Source of the DNA: Lichenicoccus sp964245755 | GTDB lineage: Bacteria > Pseudomonadota > Alphaproteobacteria > Acetobacterales > Acetobacteraceae | Direction: 5' to 3' | DNA length: 46,132 bases | Assembly: GCA_964245755.1 (NCBI GenBank) | Contig: CAXTNV010000016.1 | Location: forward strand, 1-46,132 | Shown: piece by piece, positions 25,821 to 34,252 of the stretch | How the letters are laid out: the number at the start of each line of letters is the position of its first letter | How positions within the stretch are numbered: position 1 is the first letter of the stretch | The notes under the pieces: generated by a model | Seen by the model: only the letters and a program-made list of their open reading frames with translations | Told to the model about the DNA's origin: nothing | Databases searched by the model: none | Translations under genes and position numbers: made by a program

Positions 25821-26743
25821 TCAGCCGGACGATTGGAAGGCTCCGGGAGTCATCGTCCTGACGATCGAGGCGTCGAGCTCCTCGTATCCGTGCAGGCGGA
25901 CCGTCTGGTAGAGCTCCCGGCGCGTCTGCATCCGCTCGAGACGCGATGGGTGCCGCCGTCGCGCCGGATCGCCTCGAACAACTCCTGCTGCGCCTTGTTG
26001 GCGACCCGCAGCGAGCTGACCGGCCAGATCACCATGGCGTAGCCGACCTGCTGGAACTCGGATGCGGTGAAGAACGGCGTGCGGCCGAACTCGGTCATGT
26101 TGGCGAGCAGCCTGACGCCGGGCAGGCGCGGCGAACTCGCGAAACATCTCGGCGGTGTCGAGAGCCTCGGGGAAAGATCGCGTCGGCGCCCGCCTCCACG
26201 TAGAGCTTCGCGCGCGCCACGGCTCCGTCCACGCCCTCCGAGACGACCGCGTCGGTGCGGGCAATGACGAACAGGTCCCGCCCGGCCCGCACCGCGGCGG
26301 CGATCTTCGCCGCCATGTCGGCGGGAGCGGCCAGCCTCTTGTCGTTCAGATGGCCGCACTTCTTAGGCAGCAGCTGGTCCTCGAGGTGGACGCCGGCTGC
26401 GCCCGCCTCCTCGAAGCTGCGCACCATGTGCATGACGTTCAGCGCCTCGCCGTAGCCGGTATCGCCGTCGACCAGTACCGGCAGCATCGGGGCGCAAGCG
26501 ACCTGGCGGATGAAGAAGGTGACCTCGTCGACGGTGATGATGCCGAGATCGGGGAGCCCCATCGACGCCCTCATCGCGGCTCCGGAGAGGCAGCAGGCCT
26601 CGAAGCCGGCGGCCCTGGCCTGCGGCGCGGCATGGCCGTTACGGGTGCCGGGGATCTGCAGGATCCCGGGCTGCTCGAGCAGCCGACGGAAGCGCAGCCC
26701 GGCGGCCTCGGGCGGGCTGCTCGGCGGCGATCAGGTAGGGCAT
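25821..26743 (-). pseudogene. prpB: Methylisocitrate lyase PrpB, frameshifted
   Basis: The minus strand encodes nearly all of PrpB but in several frames. The N-terminus MPYLIAAEQP is at 26743; a shift follows before LLEQPGILQIPGTRNG. The central block is intact: SMGLPDLGIITVDEV, VLVDGDTGYGEALNV, GVHLEDQLLPKKCGHL (the K-K-C-G-H active-site loop), FVIARTDAVVSEGVDGA. Further shifts occur near 26180 and 26140 (between DAIFPEALDTAEMFREFA and PGVRLLANMTEFGRTPFF) and near 25970 (before QTRRELYQTVRLHGYEELD). The enzyme would split 2-methylisocitrate to pyruvate and succinate. The shifts are either true decay or base errors near a contig end; the adjacent gap makes error plausible. Confidence 0.85.
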
Positions 26744-26824
26744 GGGGATCTTCTTATGGACGATCGCCGAGTGCCACGAAGGCCCGATGCTCCGGGCCGA
26801 CATAGCGCGCGGTCGGACGGATGC

Positions 26825-26879
26825 TCTTGTTGTCCTGCCGCTGCTCGATGACGTGCGCCGACCAGCCGGCGATGCGGGC
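26825..26879. repeat. Left copy of the 55-base overlap flanking the scaffold gap
   Basis: These 55 bases are identical to 26980-27034 on the other side of the N run. Both copies encode the same PrpC segment (ARIAGWSAHVIEQRQDNK), so they represent one stretch of chromosome read at two contig ends rather than a biological repeat. Confidence 0.9.
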
Positions 26880-26979
26880 NNNNNNNNNNNNNNNNNNNNN
26901 NNNNNNNNNNNNNNNNNNNNNNNNNNNNNNNNNNNNNNNNNNNNNNNNNNNNNNNNNNNNNNNNNNNNNNNNNNNNNNN
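26880..26979. other. Scaffold gap of 100 N
   Basis: Exactly 100 undetermined bases, the conventional size for a gap of unknown length. The identical 55 bases on either side indicate that the two contigs overlap, so the real gap length is probably zero and the window about 155 bases shorter here. Confidence 0.95.
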
Positions 26980-27034
26980 TCTTGTTGTCCTGCCGCTGCT
27001 CGATGACGTGCGCCGACCAGCCGGCGATGCGGGC
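26980..27034. repeat. Right copy of the 55-base overlap flanking the scaffold gap
   Basis: Identical to 26825-26879; see that entry. Reading prpC from this copy straight into the bases left of 26825 restores a normal PrpC C-terminus. Confidence 0.9.
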
Positions 27035-27654
27035 AATGACGAACAGCGGCGTGAACATCACCGTCGGCACACCCATCGCCTGATAGGACACCGCCGAGAA
27101 CCAGTCCGGATTTGGAAACATGCGCGTGGCCGCCGCCATCACGGTCTCGATCCGTTCGGCGACCTGGAAGCGACCGAGCCATTCGCCCTCGACGCTGAGC
27201 TCCTGGGCGATCTGCTTGATCACGCCGTGGCGGGGATCCGACAGGGTGTAGACCGGGTGGCCGAAGCCGATCACCAACTCTTTGCGTTCGAGCCGGGCGC
27301 GTATGTCCGCCTCCGCCTCGTCGGGCGTGACGTAACGCTGCTGGATCTCGAGCGCCACCTCGTTGGCGCCCCATGCTTGGAACCGCGCAGCGCGCCGATG
27401 CCGCCGGCGATGGCGGGGTACAGGTCCGATCCGGTCCCGGCGACTACGCGCGCGGTGAAGGTCGAGGCGTTGAACTCGTGCTCGGCGTAGAGCACCAAGG
27501 AGGCGTGCATCGCCTGCACCCAGCTCTGTCGCGGCCGCTCGCCGTGCAGCAGATGCAGGAAGTGGCCCCCGATGCTGTCGTCGTCGGTCTCGATGTCGAT
27601 GATGTCATAGCCGCGATAATGAAGGTCGTGGCCGTGCTCCCCGATATTGCACAG

Positions 27655-27990
27655 CACCACCTCGAGGAAGCGCGCTGCCCCAGGCATGGTCAGGATGCCG
27701 CCGCTCAGGATCCTGAACTTGTCGATATGGTCGCTGCGGGTCCAGGGCGTCGCAGCCTCGGAGATCTGGCCGCGCGCGTCATCGCCAAGCATCGCGCGGT
27801 CCATCGCTTCGATGGCGAGCTTGCCGGCACACCCGGGTGCGAACGCGTTGCACGACGAGATCTCCCCCTTGCGTGACCGTCGCGTCGCCGTGGTGACCCG
27901 CAGCGCCTGCTGCACCGACTGGTAGAGCACCGTTGTCAGCGGACACAGGATGCGCCAGCGCCGGGTCGCGCGCGCTCACCATCGGGTGGC
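27655..27990 (-). pseudogene. prpD: C-terminal relic of a MmgE/PrpD family protein
   Basis: A frame reading CPLTTVLYQSVQQALRVTTA ... SRKGEISSCNAFAPG ... AGKLAIEAMDRAM resembles the central/C-terminal part of MmgE/PrpD 2-methylcitrate dehydratases, and FRILSGGILTMPGAARFLEVV resembles their last helices. The N-terminal three quarters are missing; upstream DNA runs directly into the end of the acylase gene. The relic is fused in frame to the PrpC N-terminus (RFLEVV followed by LCNIGEHG), so the normal PrpD end, the spacer and the PrpC start are lost. Order prpD-prpC-prpB fits a methylcitrate operon for propionyl-CoA use. Boundaries at the right are approximate. Confidence 0.65.
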
Positions 27991-28056
27991 GGTCGCTCCT
28001 CGGCGCGGATCGGCGGAGCTGTCGCGGCCGTTCTGCGCGAAGCAAGGCGCGGCAAC

Positions 28057-30297
28057 TCATGTGCCCGGATGGTAGCGCCGCTCGGTGTGGCCGAGCAGCT
28101 GGGCCGGATAGAAATACACCTCGCGCAGCGCGCCGGTCGCGTAGCGGACCGCCTGGTCGTCGAAGTGCGGCGAAGTCGGATCGCCGCTCTCGCCGCCGGC
28201 GGTGACTGCGACCGCCCTCACCTTGTCGCCGAACTCGACCGCGGCGACGAAGCTGTTGCCCTCGTCGCCGTAGCGGCGTTTGACGCCGGGCCTGCGTGGT
28301 CCGCTGATCGATGCGAGCGAGCCCCACTGCGCCGAGGTGAAGCCGACCGGCAGGCTGGGCAGGGTGTCGGAAAACCGCGGCTCCAGCGCATCGTCGGCTC
28401 GCTGGAAGCGGTTGATCTGGCCCCACGGCGTGCGCCAGCTTCCGAAGTCGCGGGCGAGCCGGTCGCAGGCGGTCGCGAGCGCGCTGAGCTTCTGCATCGC
28501 CGTCGTGCGCGCCAGCACCGCGTCGTAGTCGGACAGGCTGTTGCCCGGCAGGGTCAAACCGGCCTCCTGCCACAGGGCATCGCCCCAGTACACCGCGATG
28601 CTGGTGGCGACGGAGCCGGCCGACCAGCGACGGTCCCAGCTCCGCAGCATTGCCACCGGCTCGGTCAGCCGCGCCCGCAGCGGGTTGTGCGGCGATGCGT
28701 GATCGTAGGCGGCCAGCAGGCGAGGGATCAGGATGTCGAAGCCGGGCTGGCCGGCATCGTAGGCGGCCGCCACCAGCGACTGCAGGGTGAAGTCGGTTCT
28801 GCCCTGCAGCAGCGCCACCGCATGCAGGCCGCGCACGTTCTCGCCGTAATCGTCCATGTAGCGGGGAAACGCGTCGCGTCGCGGGCTCGCCGGCCCCGAT
28901 GCGGAGTACGGCCAGTCGTTGGTGTTCTGGATCCAGCCGGTGCTCGGATTGAGCAGGTGCGGCGCCTCGTCCAGTGCGTGCAGGCCATGCCAGTCGGTGA
29001 GCGGGTCGGCGCCGTCCACCGGGCGCGAATAGTCGATGCGGTCGTCGCGGCGCGGGATGAACTGCGGGTGCAGGTAGGCGATGTCGCCGTCCGCGTCGGC
29101 GTAGACCGTGTTGTTGGACGTGTTCGCCTTCAGCTGCATCACCTTCATGTAGGCGCGGTAGTCCCGCGCCTTGGTCAGCCCGAAGGACTGCTCCAGAGCC
29201 GGCACCGGCCTGAACATCATGGCTTCGCTGATCCAGCGGCCATCTCCGGTGCTGCCGACGATCGGGCCGTGCCCGGTCCTGTAGACGGTGAAGCTCCTCG
29301 ACCCGAGGCCGCCCGCAGCAGTCCGGAACGACAGAGTGACCGCCGAAGGCTGCACCGGCCGCAGCGCGTCACCGTAGCGGTATGACAGTCGGCCCCCCTG
29401 ACGCACGATGGTCTCCACGAACTGGTCGACGGCGTCGGCGTGGCTCGAGGTGTGCATCCAGCCCACGCGGTCGTTGAAGCCCTGATAGATGAAGAACTGG
29501 CCCCAGGTCACCGCACCGTAGCAGTCGAGCCCGGCGTCACTGGTCATCTGCAGTTCGGAGCGGAAATAGAACGAGGTGTGCGGGTTGATCAGCAGCAGGG
29601 CACGGTGGTTGCTGGTGTTGGACGGGGCGACGGCGATGCCGTTGGATCCGGTCGGCTCGAGCGCGTCGAGCGCCCGCGGCGGGTCGAGCTGCGCGAAGCC
29701 GGGCAACCCGTAGAAGCGCGCGAGCTCGGGGAGCGGGATGCGCTCGATGTCGCCGCCGATGCTGCCCTCGGTGAAGGCCAGCGCCATCCACGGCTCGAAG
29801 TGCCGGATCACCCTGGGCGTGACCGCGCGGTGGGTCGCCAGATAGTAGTTCAGGCCATCCGCCCAGGCATCCATCAGCGCCCTGAGCCAGGCCGGGCTGC
29901 TCACGTACCTGGCACGCAGGTCGTCCGGATCGACATACAGCCTCGCCCGCAGGTCCTGCGCCAGGGCGCGCTCGCCCTCGGCTTCACTGAGCCGGCCCAG
30001 CGCCGTCAGGTAGTTCATCTCGATCCGTGCGAAATCGTCTTCCGCCTGGGCGTAGATCATCCCGAATACCGCCTGCGCGTCGGTATGGCCGTGGACGTGC
30101 GCGATGCCCCAATCGTCCCGCGTGATGGTGACGTGCGCCGCGATCCGCGCGAGGCGGGCAAGCGGGTCGCCGGCGGGGAGCGCCTGCGTGGTGACGAGGC
30201 CGGCCAGGCCGAGCACGAGTGCGATCCGTCGCAGGCGCAGCATCGAGCCATCCGCGCGCGCTCGCCAAGCCGGGTTATGCTGTGCCAGCGACGACAT
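28057..30297 (-). CDS. Penicillin acylase family N-terminal-nucleophile hydrolase
   Basis: 746 residues; a start at ATG 30243 (MLRLRRIALVLGLAGLVTTQ) would place the signal peptide at the true N-terminus and is preferred by that criterion. Alpha-chain features come first (ITRDDWGIAHVHGHTDAQA, GMIYAQAEDDFARIEMNYL). The autocatalytic cleavage site is ALEPTGSNGIAVAPSNTSN, with the nucleophilic serine at about residue 218 (long start). The beta chain follows with LLINPHTSFYF, FIYQGFNDRVGWMHT, and RPGVKRRYGDEGNSFVA near the end. Family members hydrolyse amide bonds of penicillins, cephalosporins or acyl-homoserine lactones (PvdQ, QuiP). It is periplasmic. Substrate cannot be told from sequence; quorum-signal acylase activity is one possibility. 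Confidence 0.92.
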   Translation of the reverse strand: MSSLAQHNPAWRARADGSMLRLRRIALVLGLAGLVTTQALPAGDPLARLARIAAHVTITRDDWGIAHVHGHTDAQAVFGMIYAQAEDDFARIEMNYLTALGRLSEAEGERALAQDLRARLYVDPDDLRARYVSSPAWLRALMDAWADGLNYYLATHRAVTPRVIRHFEPWMALAFTEGSIGGDIERIPLPELARFYGLPGFAQLDPPRALDALEPTGSNGIAVAPSNTSNHRALLLINPHTSFYFRSELQMTSDAGLDCYGAVTWGQFFIYQGFNDRVGWMHTSSHADAVDQFVETIVRQGGRLSYRYGDALRPVQPSAVTLSFRTAAGGLGSRSFTVYRTGHGPIVGSTGDGRWISEAMMFRPVPALEQSFGLTKARDYRAYMKVMQLKANTSNNTVYADADGDIAYLHPQFIPRRDDRIDYSRPVDGADPLTDWHGLHALDEAPHLLNPSTGWIQNTNDWPYSASGPASPRRDAFPRYMDDYGENVRGLHAVALLQGRTDFTLQSLVAAAYDAGQPGFDILIPRLLAAYDHASPHNPLRARLTEPVAMLRSWDRRWSAGSVATSIAVYWGDALWQEAGLTLPGNSLSDYDAVLARTTAMQKLSALATACDRLARDFGSWRTPWGQINRFQRADDALEPRFSDTLPSLPVGFTSAQWGSLASISGPRRPGVKRRYGDEGNSFVAAVEFGDKVRAVAVTAGGESGDPTSPHFDDQAVRYATGALREVYFYPAQLLGHTERRYHPGT

Positions 30298-30459
30298 GGC
30301 GCGCCTCAGCCGTAGAGGGGTGACGGGCTCATGAGGTCAGCCTGCACCGGCCGCATCGTCCCGGCCAGCCTTGCGCCACCACGCCCGCTTCGCTGCGCCT
30401 GCCGAAGCACGCGACCACCGCGCCGGTTGCGTAGCAGCGGCAGCGAAATCCCACCGCGT

Positions 30460-30867
30460 TCAGCCGGAATAGTCCGCCTCCAGCTCCAGGATCCGGCTCG
30501 CGATGAAGGCGTGGACCAGCGGCGCCCGTCGCCGTAGATCCGTCGATCCGCCCGGCCCGTCGCTGGGGAACACCACGTTCCGGCCGTCGATGAGGGCGCG
30601 CTCGACCCTGTCGAAGGCCTCGCTGATGGTCTGGAAGATCCCGTTGGAGCGCCAGTCTTCGTCGCAGAAGAAGGCCGAGGGTTCGACTCCCAGGTGCCAC
30701 CGCGTCGGCATGCCGACCACGTTTGGCTCGGCTCGCATCGCGGCGGCCTGGCTGTTCGGGCTGACCCGCTGCATGTTGTCGTCGAGGACGAACACGGTGT
30801 CGGGCATCCCGCGCACCATGTCCGACGTAATCTGCTTGATCCGTAGAACGCGACCTAGCCTAGCCAT
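30460..30867 (-). CDS. Small conserved protein resembling the DUF7831 type
   Basis: 135 residues. The core TVFVLDDNMQRVSPNSQAAA, MRAEPNVVGMPTRWHLGVEP and AFFCDEDW matches a widespread small family whose usual pattern is V-F-G-D-N-x-x-R-x-G-x-G-G-Q-A, then R-x-E-P-N-A-x-G-I-P-T-K-W and A-F-F-x-D. Here the glycines of the first motif are replaced (SPNSQ for GxGGQ). The family also occurs in phages and its biochemical role is unknown to me. The C-terminal part is helical (TISEAFDRVERALIDGRNVV). It is separated from its neighbours and no operon is evident. Family name is from memory; the motif match is what I see. Confidence 0.65.
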   Translation of the reverse strand: MARLGRVLRIKQITSDMVRGMPDTVFVLDDNMQRVSPNSQAAAMRAEPNVVGMPTRWHLGVEPSAFFCDEDWRSNGIFQTISEAFDRVERALIDGRNVVFPSDGPGGSTDLRRRAPLVHAFIASRILELEADYSG

Positions 30868-30972
30868 GACGTCTTCCTGCCATCCGGCACCCGGCTCAGC
30901 CTAGCGCCATCGGTGGCGGACGAGATGCATTTTGTTAGCGCTGAAGCTTCCGGCGCAGGTTGGAGGGTCCGC

Positions 30973-31383
30973 ATGGCAGCCTACCGCTTCAGCCTGATCC
31001 TGTCGCTGCTGCTGGGCGGCTGCAGTGCCGGGCCGCACGATCCGGCGCCGGCGGCGGGATGGGTCGATACCAGGATGTATTTCGGCCTTGGGCCCGCCGA
31101 CCAGCCGTCACGGGGGATCGATGAGGCCGGGTGGCGCGGCTTCCTCGACCGCGAGGTGACGCCACGCTTCTCAAGCGGCCTCACGGCGATCGCGGCCTAC
31201 GGGCAATGGCGGGGGCCTCGCGAGGCCGCACCGGAGCGGCTGCGATCCATGATCCTGGTCATCGACTACCCTGACACGGCGGAGAACCGCGGCAGGATCG
31301 AGGCGATCCGGCTGGCCTGGAAGCGACTGACCGGCGACCAGTCGGTGCTGCGGGTCACGCAGCCGGCTGACATATCCTTCTAG
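30973..31383 (+). CDS. DUF3574 lipoprotein
   Basis: 136 residues from ATG 30973, preceded by GGAGG at six bases; upstream in-frame starts at 30913 lack this. The N-terminus MAAYRFSLILSLLLGGCSAG is a lipoprotein signal with lipobox L-L-G-G-C. The mature part matches DUF3574: WVDTRMYFGLGPADQP, GWRGFLDREVTPRFSSGLT, IAAYGQWRGPR, LVIDYPDTAENRGRIEAIR, and the ending QSVLRVTQPADISF. The family is a small alpha-beta domain of unknown role, anchored in the periplasm. Confidence 0.88.
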   Translation: MAAYRFSLILSLLLGGCSAGPHDPAPAAGWVDTRMYFGLGPADQPSRGIDEAGWRGFLDREVTPRFSSGLTAIAAYGQWRGPREAAPERLRSMILVIDYPDTAENRGRIEAIRLAWKRLTGDQSVLRVTQPADISF

Positions 31384-31395
31384 AGCTTCGGGCTT

Positions 31396-32619
31396 CTATG
31401 CCGCGGTGTCGCTGACCGGCATCGACGCCTCCGGCCAGCTAGGCATCTGCACGGCCGGTGCCGCTGGCTTGGCCGTACGGCGCTGCCAGACGATCGCGAA
31501 CAGCAGCAGCCCGAAGCCGAGCACGAGGCACAGCGCATAGAATGTTTGGGCCGAAGGATAGGCCGCGAGCAGTCCGGCGCAAAGGTACATCATGGGGTTG
31601 GAAACCACGAACACCGGCAGCGTCGACCGCCCGATCCGGCCCAGCCACCGTTCCAGCAGGAGCCGTCCCTGGGCGGTCATCGAGCGGTAGAGCGCCATCA
31701 TGCAGCACGCCAGCAGCAGCGCGTGGGCGATGCGCAGCGGCCCGAGCGTCAGCTTGTCGCCGAGCGGCACGGCACCGCTCCGTCCGAGCCCGATCTGCAG
31801 CTCCGCCGGTATCATTCCGCGGTGCGCCGCGAGCTTGAATGCCAGCGCCGCAGCGAGCAGCAGCAGGTAGACCATGAGGGCAACTCGTCCCGCCGGCAGG
31901 CGCTCCAGCACGTTGAAGCGCGCCGCGACCATTCCCAGCAGGAACAGGAACTGCCACGCCAGCGGATGGAAGTACCAGGTCGGCAGGCCGATGCGGGCCG
32001 TGCTGACCGTGCCGGTGACCGCCAGCAGCCAGAGTCCGGCAGAGACCGCGACCGTGGCGCGTGGTGCGTGCCGCAACCCGTAGAGCTGCAGCGGCGCCAC
32101 GACCAGCAGCAGGGCGTACAGCGGCAGCACGTCGTGGTAGGCCGGCGTCCACTGCAGCGTTGCCATTGCGCGCAGCACGAAGCCGGGTTCCGTGAACACG
32201 TAATGCGCCATCTGGAACGAACCGGCATTGTGGCAGGCGTAAGGGATGCAGAGCCCGATGACCACGGCGCTCGCGATCGTCATCAAGAGGTTGCACGCCA
32301 GCAGCAGCCCCGAGCGGCGCAACGACTTGACCCAGCTCGCGACCAGTCCGGCGCGGTCGAGCAGCCGACCGTAGGCGAGCGCGAAAGCATAACCCGAGCA
32401 CAGCACGAAGATCTCGGCGGCCGAAGATAGCCCGAGCGGGGTGAGGCTGAAACTGTGGACCTTCGAGAGGCCTTCGTCATGCGCGACCAGGGCGAAGTGG
32501 TTCAACGTGATCGCCAGCAGGGCATAGCCGCGATACAGGTCAAGGAAAGGCTGCCGAGGTTTCGGGACGACGGCTGTGCTGCACGGATCGCGGGCACCGT
32601 CCCGGTGGGTGTTCGGCAT
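31396..32619 (-). CDS. opgC: OpgC-like membrane acyltransferase
   Basis: 407 residues from ATG 32619, with GGAG at a six-base spacing. About 10 membrane helices. The N-terminal segment FLDLYRGYALLAITLNHFAL is the start typical of OpgC and related acyltransferase-3 type proteins (L-D-x-x-R-G ... N-H), followed by SSAAEIFVLCSGYAFALAYG and LQWTPAYHDVLPLYALLLV (the Y-x-D-x-L-P-L-Y block of OpgC). OpgC succinylates osmoregulated periplasmic glucans at the membrane. No opgG/opgH is in the window, so the substrate is unconfirmed. It is convergent with the DUF3574 gene. Confidence 0.85.
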   Translation of the reverse strand: MPNTHRDGARDPCSTAVVPKPRQPFLDLYRGYALLAITLNHFALVAHDEGLSKVHSFSLTPLGLSSAAEIFVLCSGYAFALAYGRLLDRAGLVASWVKSLRRSGLLLACNLLMTIASAVVIGLCIPYACHNAGSFQMAHYVFTEPGFVLRAMATLQWTPAYHDVLPLYALLLVVAPLQLYGLRHAPRATVAVSAGLWLLAVTGTVSTARIGLPTWYFHPLAWQFLFLLGMVAARFNVLERLPAGRVALMVYLLLLAAALAFKLAAHRGMIPAELQIGLGRSGAVPLGDKLTLGPLRIAHALLLACCMMALYRSMTAQGRLLLERWLGRIGRSTLPVFVVSNPMMYLCAGLLAAYPSAQTFYALCLVLGFGLLLFAIVWQRRTAKPAAPAVQMPSWPEASMPVSDTAA

Positions 32620-32908
32620 CGTGTGCTCCGGCGTCGAGATGGAGGTCGTGGATGTGGCGCAAACCGCCGAGCCGAGGCGCATCTGGCTTCCGTGCCTCAT
32701 CACGCCGAAGTTCGAATACGATGCTTGTCCGTAATGAACATAGCCAATGTTCGAAATCGTTTCCACTTCAATATGAGATTGACCACGACCCCGCCGGGTG
32801 ATCGCGCAGGAGCGCCCGCGGCGGCAACCCGGCGGGGACGGCTGGCCGAAAATCAAGCGATGCGGAGCTCCCGAGGCAACCCGCGCCGCCGGACGGACTT
32901 CCGCCCGC

Positions 32909-33478
32909 ATGCACACGACAGCACTCTCCTTCATCGAAGCCGCACTGTCGGCGCTCGAACGCGCGCTGCACGAACGCGGCTCCGAGCTGCGCAACGTCCA
33001 GCTGGCGACGCTATCGGCAGACGGACGCCCCGGTCTCAGGACGCTGGTGCTGCGCGGCTTCGAGCGCTCGCCGGGCCGTGCCGAGATGCACACCGACGCG
33101 CGCGCGGCCAAGGCGCGCGACATCGCGCATGCGCGCCAGGTCACCCTGCTGGCCTGGTCCTCCGCCGACCAGCTGCAGATCCGTCTGGAGGGAGAGGCCC
33201 GCCTGCACCGCGACGATGAGGTAGCCCGTTCCCGCTGGGAGGGGCTCTCGCCCAACGCGCGCAACAGCTACGGACTGCGTGCAGTACCAGGGACGCCGAT
33301 CGTCGATCCAGACGATCAGTCTCACCTGCCGCCCGACCAGCAGTTCCTGCAGTTCGGCGTCATCCTGGTCTCGCTGACCGACCTCGACGTGCTCCGCCTG
33401 GAACCCGAGGGCAGCCAGACCCGTGCCAGCGGTCGCTTCACGGCCTCCGGCATCGACGCGCACTGGAGCGGCCCCTAG
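32909..33478 (+). CDS. Pyridoxamine 5'-phosphate oxidase-like FMN-binding protein
   Basis: 189 residues. It has the split-barrel fold pattern of this family: RNVQLATLSADGRPGLRTLV, an FMN phosphate-binding region (ARAAKARDIAHARQVTLLAW), RLEGEARLHRDDEVARSRW and the C-terminal FGVILVSLTDLDVLRLEPEG followed by RASGRFTASGIDAHW. It resembles the Alr4036-type subgroup rather than PdxH proper, which has a longer C-terminal dimer domain. It may be a flavin oxidoreductase. The start ATG 32909 precedes the first conserved helix by about ten residues. It is about 240 bases upstream of sigF on the same strand but separated by an ECF promoter. Confidence 0.85.
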   Translation: MHTTALSFIEAALSALERALHERGSELRNVQLATLSADGRPGLRTLVLRGFERSPGRAEMHTDARAAKARDIAHARQVTLLAWSSADQLQIRLEGEARLHRDDEVARSRWEGLSPNARNSYGLRAVPGTPIVDPDDQSHLPPDQQFLQFGVILVSLTDLDVLRLEPEGSQTRASGRFTASGIDAHWSGP

Positions 33479-33587
33479 GGATCCCGAACCGCAGGGACGC
33501 CGGACCATCTATCCAAGGTGATGGCCTGCCTGTCCGCGGAGGCCCCGTGCGCGCGGGAACACGCAGTGCCATGCACGCGCCATCGCG

Positions 33588-33613
33588 GTAACCATTCCCG
33601 TGGCCTTGACGAA
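33588..33613 (+). promoter_or_regulatory. ECF promoter GTAACC-N16-CGAA upstream of sigF
   Basis: GTAACC at 33588-33593 and CGAA at 33610-33613 with exactly 16 bases between. This is the promoter pattern I recall for SigF-dependent genes of Caulobacter crescentus, and it lies directly before a SigF/NrsF pair, as expected for autoregulation. Transcription would start near 33620, leaving a leader of about 100 bases before the preferred sigF start. The match and spacing are seen; recognition by this sigma factor is inference. Confidence 0.7.
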
Positions 33614-33721
33614 TGAGGCATCATGACGTCGATCGTGATGCGCGGGGCCAGTCTGCCGGTGACGTTGCCGCCGCCGTCCTCGCGCGCGGTGTTCCGGCAC
33701 CGCGCATTTCCAGGAGGCTGC

Positions 33722-34252
33722 ATGGCCGGTAGCGACTGGGGTGCGCTGATGGCAGCCGCGCAGTCCGGCGACGCCGCCGCCTATCATCGTCTGCTGGTCG
33801 AGATCGGCGGGTGGCTGCGACGCTATTACGCCCGCAGGCTGCCGCCTGGCACGACCGAGGACGCCGTGCAGGACACCCTGCTTGCCATCCACGAGAAGCG
33901 GCACACCTTCGATCCGTCAAGGCCGTTCGAGCCCTGGTTGGCAGCGATCGCCCGCTACAAGTGGATCGACCGGCTGCGTGCACGCAGTGCCGCGCCGACC
34001 GAGGCGTTGAGCGACGCGCTTCCCGTCGGCGATCACGGCGATGCGGTGACCAGCGCATGGTCGCTGGAGCGTCTTCTCGACGAGATCAAGCCGGCGCAGG
34101 CTACGGTGATCCGCCTGGTCAAGCTGCAGGGCCTCAGCATCGAGGAGGCATCGGCGCGCACCGGCCAGTCCATCTCGCTGGTGAAGGTGAACATCCACCG
34201 TGGACTCGGACGCTTGGCCTCCATCGTGCGCGGGCGATCCGATGCAGAGTGA
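33722..34252 (+). CDS. sigF: ECF RNA polymerase sigma factor, SigF type
   Basis: 176 residues from ATG 33722, which has AGGAGG five bases upstream; ATG 33623 is in frame but sits almost on the predicted transcription start. Region 2 spans about residues 10-80 (YYARRLPPGTTEDAVQDTLL, PFEPWLAAIARYKWIDRLR) and region 4 about 110-165 (ATVIRLVKLQGLSIEEASAR, SISLVKVNIHRGLGRL), a helix-turn-helix that reads the -35 element. The next gene is an NrsF/DUF1109 anti-sigma factor overlapping by 11 bases, which assigns this to the SigF-like ECF group. In Caulobacter this system responds to chromate and cadmium. Confidence 0.9.
   Translation: MAGSDWGALMAAAQSGDAAAYHRLLVEIGGWLRRYYARRLPPGTTEDAVQDTLLAIHEKRHTFDPSRPFEPWLAAIARYKWIDRLRARSAAPTEALSDALPVGDHGDAVTSAWSLERLLDEIKPAQATVIRLVKLQGLSIEEASARTGQSISLVKVNIHRGLGRLASIVRGRSDAE

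Larger units (their letters stand above)
26754..27654 (-). pseudogene. prpC: 2-methylcitrate synthase PrpC, with internal deletion and frameshift
   Basis: From high to low coordinate: LCNIGEHGHDLHYRGYDI (near 27605-27654), then directly ETDDDSIGGHFLHLLHG; about 100 residues that normally separate these two blocks are missing, without breaking the frame. EHEFNASTFTARVVAGTGSD and GGIGALRGSKHG follow, then one base is missing near 27370 (KHGGANEVALEIQQRY is split over two frames). ELVIGFGHPVYTLSDPRHG and SAVSYQAMGVPTVMFTPLFV are intact. The C-terminus SIRPTARYVGPEHRAFVAL lies beyond the N gap and joins correctly if the duplicated 55 bases are merged. The catalytic His/Asp framework of citrate synthases is partly preserved, but the deletion should inactivate the protein. 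Confidence 0.85.

Noticed and set aside
26825..27034. Direct repeats flanking the gap as an attachment site or transposon duplication
   Set aside because: Both copies encode the same internal PrpC segment and touch the N run exactly, which is explained by overlapping contig ends.
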